Positions 43,180 to 53,924 of a stretch of DNA of 64,000 bases are shown piece after piece (the stretch's first letter is position 1; each line of letters begins with the position of its first letter). The position numbers and the translations under genes were made by a program. Source of the DNA: Chitinophagaceae bacterium (lineage in GTDB: Bacteria; Bacteroidota; Bacteroidia; Chitinophagales; Chitinophagaceae); NCBI GenBank assembly GCA_016719815.1, contig JADJYK010000001.1, forward strand, positions 1 through 64,000. The letters are read 5' to 3'. The notes beneath the pieces were generated by a model, which saw nothing but the letters and a program-made list of their open reading frames with translations, did no database searches and was not told where the DNA came from.

Positions 43180-44507
43180 ATGTCAATCGTATTAGGAAGC
43201 AGGGAGTATTTTAAAGGGTATTGGGAAAATTCAATTTGAAGGTCATCAGTCACATAACCCATTAGCCTTTCGCTGGTATAATGAAAACGAAATGATAGCA
43301 GGTAAAAGCATGAAAGAACATTTCAGGTTTGCCTGTGCATACTGGCACAGCTTTAACGGAAGCGGTGCCGACCCTTTTGGAGACGCTACACATATCTTTC
43401 CCTGGGATGAAAAATCAGACCCCATCGAACGGGCAAAGGATAAAGCCGATGCAGCCTTTGAGTTTATTACAAAAATGGGATTGCCGTACTATTGTTTTCA
43501 TGATGTGGATGTGATTGATTATACCAATGATGTGAAGGAGAACGACAGGCGACTGAAATCTATGACAGAGTACCTTGCCGGTAAACAGGCCGACAGTGGT
43601 GTAAAACTGTTATGGGGCACAGCCAACCTGTTTTCTAATACGCGATATATGTATGGCGCCTCTACCAACCCCGACTTCCATGTGGTGGCACATGCAGGTG
43701 CCCAGGTAAAGGCAGCGTTAGATGCTACGATTGCACTTGGCGGTGAAAACTATGTTTTCTGGGGAGGCCGTGAGGGCTATATGAGTCGTTGAATACTGAT
43801 ATGAAACGGGAGAAAGAACACCTTGCCCGCTTCCTGCAAATGGCAAGAGACTATGCCAGAAAGAATGGCTTTAAAGGAAAGTTCTTTATTGAACCCAAGC
43901 CTTGTGAACCCAGCAAGCACCAATACGATTACGACTGCGAAACCGTAATCGGCTTCTTACGTCAGTATGATTTGCTCGATGATTTCAGCCTGAACATAGA
44001 AGTAAACCATGCCACACTGGCCGGCCACACATTTACACATGAACTGCAGGTAGCTGCTGATGCAGGTCTGCTGGGCAGCATGGATGCCAACCGCGGCGAT
44101 TATCAAAATGGATGGGATACAGACCAGTTTCCTAATAATATTAATGAACTGGCAGAAGCCATGTTGATTATTCTTGAGGCCGGAGGATTTAAAGGCGGTG
44201 GAATAAATTTCGATGCAAAATCCGCCGCAACAGCACCGATGCAGAAGATTTATTCCATGCACATGTTGGCGGAATGGATGTTTTTGCAAGGGCATTGATT
44301 ATTGCTGATGATATTTTACAGAAATCGGATTACAAAAAAATAAGGGCAGACAGGTATTCTTCCTTTACTGACAGTACAGGAAGGGCCTTTGAAACAGGGC
44401 AATTATCTTTGGAAGACTTGAGGTCATTTGCCATTGAAAACGGTGAACCAGCTGTAAGAAGTGGTAAGCAGGAATACCTCGAGAATATTATTAACAGGTA
44501 TATCTAA
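43180..44507 (+). CDS. xylA: Xylose isomerase, frameshifted
   Basis: About 440 residues, normal for class II xylose isomerases, converting D-xylose to D-xylulose in the cytoplasm. The start at ATG 43180 gives MSIVLGSREYF. The conserved signatures are present: FACAYWHSFNGSGADPFG, the catalytic His segment YYCFHDVD, ENYVFWGGREGYMS, the metal-ligand segment KFFIEPKPCEPSKHQYDYD, LNIEVNHATLAGHTFTHEL and GSMDANRGD. Frame breaks lie near 43220, 43790 and 44230-44270, and the C-terminus (GGMDVFARAL to ENIINRYI) ends at 44507. The gene follows xylB directly and precedes the symporter by 29 bp. Confidence 0.94.
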
Positions 44508-44536
44508 AATTATCTTTTAAACCAAAACAGATTGCT

Positions 44537-46288
44537 ATGCTTACATGGATTGACTGGATTATCATCCTATTTTATTTTGCAATTATTGCAGGTATTTCAT
44601 GGTGGGCAATAAAAAAAGAAAGACAAAGATTCTCCTGACGATTATTTTCTGGCTGGCCGCCACTTAGGCTGGTTCGTTGTAGGGGCATCCATTTTTCGCA
44701 TCTAATATCGGTTCTGAACATTTGGTGGGTTTGGCTGGTTCTGGTGCCACGGATGGGGTGGCATTGGCGCATTATGAATTGCATGCATGGTGTCTGCTTG
44801 TGTTAGGCTGGGTAATGGGTCCTTTCTTTATGCGTTCGAAAGTGTTTACCATGCCCGAGTTTTTAGAGAAAAGATTTACCCCACAGGCAAGAACAGTACT
44901 GTCACTTATTTCACTGTTTGCCTATATCGTTACTAAAATTGCCGTTGGTATTTTTGCCGGTGGTGTTGTATTCCGTGCATTATTGCCGGATGTAAACATC
45001 ATGGGAATGGATTCGTTCTGGATTGGCTCTATCCTGCTTATTATTTTAACCGGTGTATATACTATTACCGGCGGATTAAGAGCCGTTGTTTATACAGAGA
45101 CACTGCAAACTTTTGTAAAAATCATTGGCGCATTACTGGTAACCTATTTTGGCTTAAAAGCATTAGGTGGCTGGGATAAATTGAGAGAGATATGCGGCAC
45201 CGATATGTTTAATTTATGGAAACCGGTTGTGCCCGAAGGAGTAGAAAGTACCTGGGCTCCGGTAAAAGAAGCAGGCAGGCAGGCTTGGTATTTTAACGAC
45301 AAATATCCATGGCCCGCTATGTTGTTTTGTGCACCGATAATTGGTTTGTGGTATTGGTGTACCGACCAGTATATTGTACAGCGTATTTTGGGTGCCCGTG
45401 ATGATAAGCAGGCAAGACGGGGTACAATCTTCGCGGGTTTCTTAAAACTTACTCCTGTTTTTCTGTTTATCATTCCGGGTATGATATGTTTTGCATTGGC
45501 AAAAAGCGGACTCAATGCCGATATACAACAACGTTTGTTAAATGGAGATGGAACTGTGAACCGGGAAGCGGCACAAGGTTCATTTGCCATGCTGGTGACG
45601 CATGTATTGCCGGTTGGTGTAAGAGGTATAGTGGTGGCAGGTCTTCTCGCCGCATTAATGAGTGCATTGGCGGGAGTGTTTAACGCCTCATCGTCATTGT
45701 TTACAATGGATTTTTATTCAAGGTTCAGGCCTAAGGCATCGCAGGCTAAATTAGTTCGGGTGGGAAGAATAGCTACTGTTGTAATGGTAGTTATAGGTTT
45801 GCTTTGGATACCGGTTATACAAGGTGCTAAAGGATTGTATGATTACCTGCAGGGAATACAGGCTTACCTGGCACCGCCTATTTTTGTTGTTTTCTTCTTT
45901 GGGGTAGTTATGAAACGGCTTAACGGTCCGGGTTGTCTGGCAACATTATTAACTGGGTTTGCTATGGGTATATTCCGCCTTATTGTGGATACACCTGTTA
46001 AATTGGGTGGCGCTGCTTATGCAGAAGGCTCTTTTCTTTGGGTGGTAAATAATATTTTCTTCCAGTACTACAGTTTGCTCATAACCATTGTCTGTATCAT
46101 TGTGTTTATTGGTGTAAGCTATGCTACCAAGGCACCGGCTTATGAAAGAATCAGCAGGACTTACCTTCTCTACTTTGTCTGAACAGGACAGACTGGAGAA
46201 CAGGGCTTCCTGGAACTGGAAAGATGTGGCACTTTCAGTATTATTACTTCTGTTAATCGTTGCTATCTATTCTTATTTCACCGGTTAA
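44537..46288 (+). CDS. SSS/SGLT-family sodium:sugar symporter, frameshifted at both ends
   Basis: About 580 residues with some fourteen membrane segments. The N-terminus (MLTWIDWIIILFYFAIIAGI) is separated by breaks near 44625 and 44690 from the main frame, where SGLT features appear: GLAGSGATDGVALAHYE, YTITGGLRAVVYTETLQ and WYWCTDQYIVQRILGARDD. A further break near 46160 precedes the C-terminal part (SEQDRLENRASWNWKDVALS) ending in FTG at 46288. The family couples Na+ flow to uptake of sugars. Its place between xylose isomerase and mannonate dehydratase fits uptake of xylose or of a uronic acid, and the sequence alone does not decide which. Confidence 0.9.
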
Positions 46289-46305
46289 TAGTAAAAATCT
46301 TTACC

Positions 46306-46336
46306 GGCTCCTCTCTCCATTGGAGGAGAAGGCCGT
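46306..46336. repeat. Imperfect inverted repeat between the symporter and uxuA
   Basis: The stretch GGCTCCTCTCTCC-ATT-GGAGGAGAAGGCC can fold as an imperfect hairpin (CTCCTC pairs with GAGGAG; GGC with GCC). No T-run follows, so it is not a clear terminator. It may reduce read-through or stabilise the upstream mRNA. Confidence 0.4.
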
Positions 46337-46386
46337 AAGTAAAATTAAAGACTCTCAGAATTGTTTAAAAGAAATACATACAGACT

Positions 46387-47544
46387 ATGCTGATGCACCA
46401 GACAATGAGGTGGTATGGCCCGCATGATGTGGTAAGTTTATCGGATATACGCCAGGCCGGATGTGACGGAGTGGTTACAGCCCTCCATCATATCGCCGTA
46501 GGCGATGTGTGGCCGGTTGATGAAATCAACAAGCGGAAAGCAATGATTGAAGCTGCCGGCATGACATGGACGGTGATTGAAAGCCTTCCGGTAAGCGATG
46601 ATATTAAACGGCAGACCGGCAACTATCTGCAGCATATTGAGAACTACAAAGAAAGCCTTCGCAATGTGGCTGCCTGCGGCCTGAAAGTGGTTACCTATAA
46701 TTTTATGCCGGTGCTTGACTGGCTGCGTACCGATATTTCGTACGAAATGCCTGATGGAAGCACGGCGCTGTATTTTAACCGGCTCGATTATCTCGTTTTT
46801 GATTTATACCTGCTGGGGCGACCTGGTGCAGAAAAGGAATATACAGCCAAAGAATTGGCAAAGGCAAAGCAGCATTACGGGCAAATGCCGGAAGAAAAAG
46901 GAAATATCTTTTTTCGAACATGATGCTGGGGCTGCCCGGCAGCGATGATGCGTTTACTCCTGAAATAGTATTGGGCGAATTAAAAAATATGAAGGCATTG
47001 ATACCGCTAAATTGAAAGAGCATTGTATTCCTTCTTACAGCAAGTAGTACCTGTGGCCGAAGAGTGCGGAGTTAAATGGCCATACACCCGGATGACCCGC
47101 CTTATCCGGTTCTTGGGCTGCCAAGAATTGTGAGTACAGAACAAGATGCTGCAGACTTGCTCAGTGCAGTTCCTTCTCCTGCAAACGGGTTGTGTTTTGT
47201 ACCGGTTCTTATGGTGCCAGGGCCGATAATGATATTGTGCAGATGTTGAGACGGTTTGGGGAAAATGTACATTTTCTTCACCTGCGAAATACAAAACGGG
47301 ACGAAGAAGGTAATTTCTTTGAAGCAGACCATCTTGCGGCGATACCGATATGTATGAAGTGATAAAAGAGATAGTGCTGCTGCAACGAAGAAGAAATATT
47401 TCAATCCCCATGCGGCCAGACCATGGCCACCAGATGCTGGATGACTTAAAGAAGAAAACATACCCTGGCTATTCAGCAATAGGTAGGTTGAGAGGTCTTG
47501 CTGAACTGCGTGGCGTGGAATATGCCCTAAGCAGAAGTATTTAG
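46387..47544 (+). CDS. uxuA: Mannonate dehydratase, frameshifted
   Basis: About 385 residues. It dehydrates D-mannonate to 2-keto-3-deoxy-D-gluconate. The N-terminal half is in one frame (TMRWYGPHDVVSLSDIRQAG, VVTALHHIAVGDVWPVDEI, VVTYNFMPVLDWLRT). After 46915 the frame changes several times (near 46990, 47060, 47190, 47270 and 47340), but each piece is recognisable: MAIHPDDPPYPVLGLPRIVS, LLSAVPSPANGLCF, ENVHFLHLRN, MRPDHGHQMLDD. The end is YALSRSI at 47544. Metal-binding His and Cys segments are therefore all encoded. With the SDR at 28.8 kb it forms the lower glucuronate pathway. Uronate isomerase and KDG kinase are not in the window. Confidence 0.92.
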
Positions 47545-47558
47545 AAATACAAATTATT

Positions 47559-49230
47559 ATGATAAAGATTAAGAAGCTGATTTTGTCAGCTTTTTACTGT
47601 CCACTGCCAATACATCACTTTCGGCGCAATCATTTACCAACCCTGTTCTTTCCGGCTTTTATCCCGATCCTTCCATATGCAGGGCTGAGGACGGTTATTA
47701 TCTTATTAACTCAACCTTTGCTTATTACCCCGGGCCTGCCCATTTTCCATAGCAGGGATTTGCTTAACTGGAAGCAGATAGGTTATGCTTTAAACAGGCC
47801 GGAACAGCTTGACCTTAACGGACTATCCCTAACAAATACCGGAATGTATGCACCAACCATCAGGTATTATAATGGTCTTTTTATGTGGTGTGTACCAACA
47901 TTGGCAAGATTGGAAATTTTATGGTAACTGCCAAAAAATCCCGAGGGCAGTGGAGCAACCCTGTGGTTACCAGAAGTGGATGGAATTGACCCCTCTCTTT
48001 TTTTGATACTGATGGGAAAGTATACCTCGTTTATAACAGTAAGCCGCCAAAAAATATTCCATTGTACGAAGGGCATTGCACCATTCGTTTATATGAGTTT
48101 GATATTAAAGAACTGAAGGTTAAAGGCGAACAGAAAATTTTGGTTAATGGAGGAACTGATATTTAAAAAAACCCATCTGGATAGAAGGGCCGCATCTGTT
48201 TAAAAAGGAAGGATGGTACTATCTGATTGCTGCCGAAGGCGGCACCGAGTATAACCATTCCGAAGTGGTGTTCAGAAGCAGGCAGGTTGAAGGGCCTTAT
48301 GTTTCTTGCGAAAAGAATCCAATACTTACACAGCGCAATCTCAACCCAGAAAGGACAAATCCGTGACCTCAACAGGCCATGCTGATTTTGTGGAAGATAA
48401 AAGTGGCAACTGGTGGGCAGTATTTTTGGGATGCAGGCCGTACGAAGGAGTTATTATAATACAGGCAGGGAAACCTTTATGGCCCCGGTTGAATGGAAAG
48501 ACGGCTGGCCGGTTGTCAGCCTTGGAGGGGATGAAGTAAAATACTCTTATTCTTTAAATGCAGTAGCTGATAAGAATGCTGAAAAGATTAACGGCAATTT
48601 TTTTTCAGGGATGAATTTGAAAATAAAACCTTAACATGCGATATGCTTTTCTCCGAACTTTAAGGAAGGTGGAACCGACTTTCATATTAGACACTTTCCG
48701 GTTAACTTGCGACCTCAGACCATTCAGGAAAGGAGAACCCTTCTTTTGTTGGTTTCAGGCAATCACACCTTAAAGGGCATGCTGCTACAGCAATGCAGTT
48801 TTATCCGAAAGCAGAAAACGAGAAAGCCGGGTTGCTTGTTTTTGCAAACGAAAATCACTTTTACTTCCTATGCAAGTCAATACAGGAAGGCAAAGAAGTG
48901 GTGCAGTTGTACAAAGGCCCGGGAAATAAAAAGGCAGGGCTGCACCAGAGTTACTGGCTTCGCAAGCTATAAAAGCAAATGAAGTAAAGACCTGTTCCTG
49001 AAGGCAGAAGCAAATGGAAATACATACTCTTTTTCTATGCCGTGAAAAAATAAATGGAAACCGCTGCTGCTTCATGCTGATGCAAAGTTTCTCAGCACAA
49101 AAGGAGGCAGGTGGTTTTGTAGGTTGTATGTATGCCATGTACGGCACAACAACAGGAAAACAATCAGAAAATGCTGCGATGTTCAACTGGTTTTGAAAGC
49201 AGGAGCAACGACGAAGCCTACAAAAAGTGA
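47559..49230 (+). CDS. Secreted GH43 beta-xylosidase/arabinofuranosidase with C-terminal beta-sandwich, frameshifted
   Basis: About 550 residues. The start ATG 47559 gives MIKIKKLI and a signal peptide once one base is corrected near 47590. The propeller shows GFYPDPSICRAEDGYYLINS (general base Asp), the invariant FHSRDLLNWKQIGYALNRP, GIDPSLFFDTDGKVYLVYN and the acid Glu in PIWIEGPHLFKKEGWYYLIA. The C-terminal part (about 48630-49230) is heavily broken but resembles the DUF1349-type beta-sandwich of GH43 subfamily 12-like enzymes. Frame changes are near 47590, 47720, 47900, 48150, 48330, 48450 and several later ones. I take the end at TGA 49228-49230, in the frame after NWF. It is the last gene of the xylose operon and converges with lacI 2. 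Confidence 0.82.
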
Positions 49231-49245
49231 TTGAGGAAATATTAC

Positions 49246-50261
49246 TTAGGTGGAGTTCCTGATAAAAAGTTCTGTTGTCAGCACTTTTGTTTCAAATCTG
49301 TTACCGGATGTTTGCTTTCTATAAGTTGCAGTAAATATCCCGTTGCAATTTCTCCCATTTCAAATGCGGGTTGTTTAATTACGGATAAGGCAGGATCAAA
49401 CAACTCGGTCAAGTCGTTATTAGAAAATCCCAGCAGGCCAATATCACCCGGAACAGAGAGGCCATTTTCTTTCAACAGGCGAAGGCATCCGTAGTTAACT
49501 TATCTGCCGTTGTAAAAATAGCATCAGGTTTATTTTCTGCGCTAAGCAATTCCGCAAAACAGAATTCACTTCATCGCTAATCATACCGCCATGTTTGCAG
49601 TATTTAATCAGCGATTCATCTGCTTCAATACCACTATCTGCCAAAGCTTTTCTGTAACCCGCCAGCCTTTCTTTCGATATGGACAGCATTTCGGGATTGG
49701 AAATAGCGGCAATTCTTTTATAACGACTTTTAGTCAGGCGTGTGGTTGCGTTGTATACTCCGGTACAATTATCAACAATAACCTTATGAGTGTCAATATC
49801 ACTTACAATCCTGTCAAAAAAAACAATGGGCATGCCTTTTTTACTCAAATCTTTCAGGTAGCTGATGTCGGTTGTTTCAGTAGATACGGAAACAATTAAC
49901 CCATCAATTGATCTTGAAGTCAGATATTGCAAATTGAGCATCTCTCTGTCGTACGACTCCCTGCTTTGAGCAATAATTACGTTGTAACCATTTTTGTAAG
50001 CGATTGATTCAATGCCATTAATGGCCTGGGAAAAAACTGTTGGCAATTTCACAAACATTACGCCGATAGTACGGCTTCTTCGTTCCTTTAGGCTTAGGGC
50101 AATTGGGTTGGGGTGATAATTTATTTTCCGGCATACTCCAGCACCAGTTTCTTGGTTTCGGGACTAATCTCGTAGCTGTCCCTCAAAGCCCTGGAAACGG
50201 TGGAAGTAGAAAGCCCCACCGCCTTGGCAATATCCTTTATGGTAGCAGCTTCAAATTTCAT
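49246..50261 (-). CDS. Second LacI-family transcriptional regulator, frameshifted
   Basis: About 340 residues. The helix-turn-helix is clear from ATG 50259-50261: ATIKDIAKAVGLSTSTVSRA followed by LRDSYEISPETKKLVLE. After a break near 50125 the linker resumes (LNYHPNPIALSLKERRSRT), then the sensor domain (TIGVMFVKLP, VNDIDTHK-like IVSDIDTHKVIVDN, DIGLLGFSNNDLTELFDPAL). Further breaks lie near 49560, 49495 and 49275. The C-terminus VLTTELFIRNST ends in TAA at 49246-49248. It is divergent from the second SusC gene, mirroring the first LacI/SusC arrangement, and convergent with GH43. The effector is unknown. Confidence 0.87.
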
Positions 50262-50688
50262 TTACGAAAAGGTGTTTTAAAGAGAATAAAGGTATTGATT
50301 AAACATTGATTATCATTATTCAGTCTTAGCAGTCAGAAGGACTCAAGACTACCTTTTTAGTGAAAATGCTGCATGGAAAGAACACTAAAAATAAAGGGGT
50401 AAATTTTTTCTAGTAATGGGGAAACAAATCTTCTGTTTTTTTTGGGAACGATTGCGCAAAAAATATTTATAAATCAATGTGTTATAAAAAACTTCTGTGT
50501 AGTCTTGTACGGCAAATTAAGCATTCAATTCACTTTTGTCAGCTAAAGAAACTGCTTGCTGGTATGAAAAATTATTTCGTTGAGAACAACTCTTCCAATC
50601 AGACTTTATACGACTTCATATTGTTTCTTTTTCAAATTGGCTGCAGCAATTTTCTTCATTCTTTTTTTTGAAAATAAACTATACAGCG
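50262..50688. other. 427-bp divergent control region of the second LacI/SusC pair
   Basis: An AT-rich non-coding stretch between the second LacI gene and the second SusC. It holds a candidate operator near 50445. A short frame from 50564 leads towards SusC, but I see no signal-peptide character in it. No RNA gene is evident. Confidence 0.5.
50445..50460. promoter_or_regulatory. Candidate operator upstream of the second SusC
   Basis: GGAACGATTGCGCAAA contains the palindrome TTGCGCAA and resembles LacI-family operators seen before Bacteroidota SusC genes. It differs from the TGCAA-N4-TTGCA sites of the first locus, which would fit a distinct regulator specificity. It is a single copy and only partly symmetrical. 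Confidence 0.4.
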
Positions 50689-53600
50689 ATGAGACATTTG
50701 AAAGTGTTGGACTTTGCCTGTTTTTTAATTGCTTTGGTTCCGTTAATTTGATTTTTGGTCAGACCAGGCAAATAATAGGTACTGTAATTTCTTCAGAAAA
50801 CAGGCAACCTCTGCAAGGCGTTACTGTTTCAGTAAAAGGCTCACAAATTGCCACTTCCACCGATGCAAATGGTAAGTTTAAAATTTCAGTTGATAACAAG
50901 TCGGCGGTTTGGTATTTACCAACGTTTCATTTCAAACATTTGAAGTAACGGTTGGCGACAAAACAGTAGTAAATGCAGTACTGCCGAGGCAAAAGCAATG
51001 GAAGATGTTGTAGTGATAGGTTATCAGACAATAAGAAGAAAGGATTTGCTGCTTCTGTGTCTTCTGTTGGGGCAAAGACTTAAAAGATATTCCTATTAAT
51101 TCTGCCGCCGAGGCACTAAACGGAAGACTTGCAGGTGTTACAGCCACAACTTTGAAGGGCTCACCTGATGCAGATGTAAGAAAAGGGTGCGTGGAGGTAT
51201 GTCTATTACCGGCGATAACTCCCATTGTATATTGTTGATGGAGTGCAGGTAGAAAATGCGTTGAATACATTTCGCCGCAGGATATTCAGACGATTGACGT
51301 TTTGAAGATGCTGCTGCTACTGCTATTTATGGTGCAAGGGGTGCAAATGGAGTAATTGTGATTACAACAAAAGCGGTAAGCCCGGAAAGCTAATAGTTGG
51401 ATACAACGGATTTGTTGGAATTAAGCAACTGGCAAAAAATTAGATGTACTTAATCCTATGATTATGTGATTTATCAATATGAAAGATCAAGGGGCAGTTC
51501 AACTGATAGTACAAGCTTTGCAAACTTGGAACAACATGGGATACACTTAAGAATTATAGAAGTGTAGATCCTATTGACTGGCAAAGTGAGGTGTTTGGCC
51601 GCACAGGAGTTACCACCACTCCATAATAACAGCTTCCGAGGAAATAAAGGCCTCACATATATTGCGGGCTATACTTATAATAACGACAAAGCTATTGTAA
51701 TCAACTCTAGTTATAAACGGCACCTGTTTAATCTGAAAGGAGAATATAAAATCAATAACAGAATTAAAATTGGTCTTGGTGGCTGTTATACATTACAGGA
51801 TGTATATGGTTCTGGTGTGTCTGATCTCAAAAGGCACCTTTACAACAGGTTGCGTAATGCAGTGAAATACCGTCCGTTCCTTTCCAATGCTCAGGATATT
51901 GACGATTCTGATCCGATGGCCGATCCTAACGTTGGTAATGGCTTAATTTATACAACCCGGTTGCGATGGCTAACCAGGAGTACAGAACGAAATCTACAAG
52001 TGCGTATAATGTTAATGCCTCACCTAACCATTACATTAGTTAAGAAACCTGACATTTAAGTCAACAGCCTCATATACGACTTTAACAGACTTATTGATTT
52101 GCAGTTCAATGACTCAATAACTCCTTATGCAATAATTCAGGGAGGCAGAAAGCCGATAGCAGGAATGGATACATCTTTCAGAAGGACGTACACAAATTCA
52201 AATGTGCTTTCCTATTCAGGAAAAGGGTAAAAAAAATGCATGACCTGGATTTACTTATAGGTGAAGAAACGTATGATTTGAGAACAGAAAGCCGTTCCAG
52301 TCTTTACCGTGATTTTCCGCTGAACACATCATACGATGCTGCATTTAAGGCGCCTTCATTGGGTGTTTCGTTTACAGGTTATCCTAAGCTTGGTAAGACC
52401 CGCTACACCAACCTGTCTTTTTGGCAGGATGAATTATTCATTAATAGGTAAATACCTTCTTTCATTTAACGTAAGAGCCGATGGTGCTTCTAAGTTTGCC
52501 CCCGGCAAGCAATGGGGCTATTTCCCTGCTGGCTCAGTGGCATGGAGAATTAAGAATGAAAAGTTCCTGAAAAAAACTCAAACGTAATCAGCGATCTGAA
52601 ATTCAGGGCTGGTTTTGGTACTTAGAAACAACAGGATTAACGATTACCTGTTTATGACAACATTTCTAATGATAGCCGCTATTATTATGGAATTAACAAC
52701 CAGGCAATAACGGCCTATTATTCCAATTCAATAGTAAACGAGGCATTAAAATGGGAATCAACAGTTAACAGGAATATAGGGTTTGATTTAGTCTTTTCTG
52801 GGACGGTTCGACTTAACAGTGGATTTGTATAGAAACTCCTCAAAAGATCTGTTGCTGAATGTTCCCATTCCTGCAACATTTGGATACTCAACACAACTTC
52901 AGAATATTGGAAAAAAGAAAATAAGGGTGTGAAGTGCAACTCAACACCGTACTGCTGAGAAAGAAGAACAATCTGAACTGGACAGCAAATTCAATATCTC
53001 ATTCAACAAAATAAAATTGAAGCATTGGGCATTGGGCAGGATAATTTCTTCCGGCTGCCAGTTGGGGTGTATCCGGTCAGCCAACTGACTATATACAAAA
53101 GATCGGGTATCCGGGGAGGTCAATCTACGGGTTAGTAACAGCAGGCTTCTAACAACTGATGATTTTAATTATAACCCGGCCACAGGTGCTTATACCCTTA
53201 AGCCAGGAGTGGCCTTCCAACACTTCCATTATTGGTGCTGTACAGCCAGGATCTATCAAATTTGTTGACCTGAACAATGATGGCGTGGTGGATATTACCA
53301 ATGACAGGAAGATTATCGGCGACCCTACTCCCAAATGTACAGGTGGGTTGAACCAGCAGTTTACATATAAGCAATGGGATCTAAGCCTGTTTATGAACTT
53401 CTCAATTGGTAACGATAATACAATGCCAATAAAATAGAATTGACTAACGGCTATACAGTAAACTCAAATATGCTTACCATAAATAATGGCAGATGGATGA
53501 CAATAAATTCTAACGGACAAACAGTGCAGTGGGTAAATTCCTCGAATCAGGTTTTGGCGTGGCTCCGGATGTGTTGAGCGATTTAAATAAAAATGTTACT

Positions 53601-53899
53601 ATCTGGCAACCGCTTCGGGGTTCAGGTGCTTTTATCCGCACTCATGGGCAATAGAAGATGGATCCTTCCTTCGGATTAACAATCTTTCTATTGGCTATTC
53701 TGTTCCTGTTCGTTCGCTTGTTGGATTGAAGATGAGTAAACTGCGTTTTTATCTTACAGCAAACAATCTTGCTGTCATAACAAATTATTCCGGTATGATC
53801 CTGAGGTAAGTGTGAGAAGCAATCCGCTTACACCGGGACTGGATTATTCAGCATATCCAAAAGCAGAAGTTTCATTTTGGTGTTAACGCCACATTCTAA
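50689..53899 (+). CDS. Second SusC/RagA-type TonB-dependent transporter, very heavily frameshifted
   Basis: About 1070 residues after joining many pieces. The chosen start ATG 50689 gives a signal peptide (MRHLKVLDFACFLIALVPL), with a break near 50750, then QIIGTVISSENRQPLQGVTV (carboxypeptidase-D-like domain). Plug motifs follow: MEDVVVIGYQTIRRKD, AAEALNGRLAGVTATT, YIVDGVQVENALN and AIYGARGANGVIVITT. Barrel pieces include LTYIAGYTYNNDKAIVINSS, NVRADGASKFAPGKQWGYFP and FVDLNNDGVVDITNDRKIIG. It ends with GVNATF at 53899. The longest unbroken frame is under 500 bp. The pieces remain highly conserved, so the gene is probably intact in the organism. It should import a second glycan, perhaps pectic given the downstream genes. 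Confidence 0.85.
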
Positions 53900-53924
53900 T
53901 TAAAAACAAGCAAAAACTTATAAT

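Noticed and set aside
44572..45590. Antisense frames within the sodium symporter and similar shadows elsewhere
   Set aside because: They arise opposite hydrophobic codons and do not resemble known proteins.
46306..46336. Terminator between the symporter and uxuA
   Set aside because: The hairpin is imperfect and lacks a T tract, so I listed it only as an inverted repeat.
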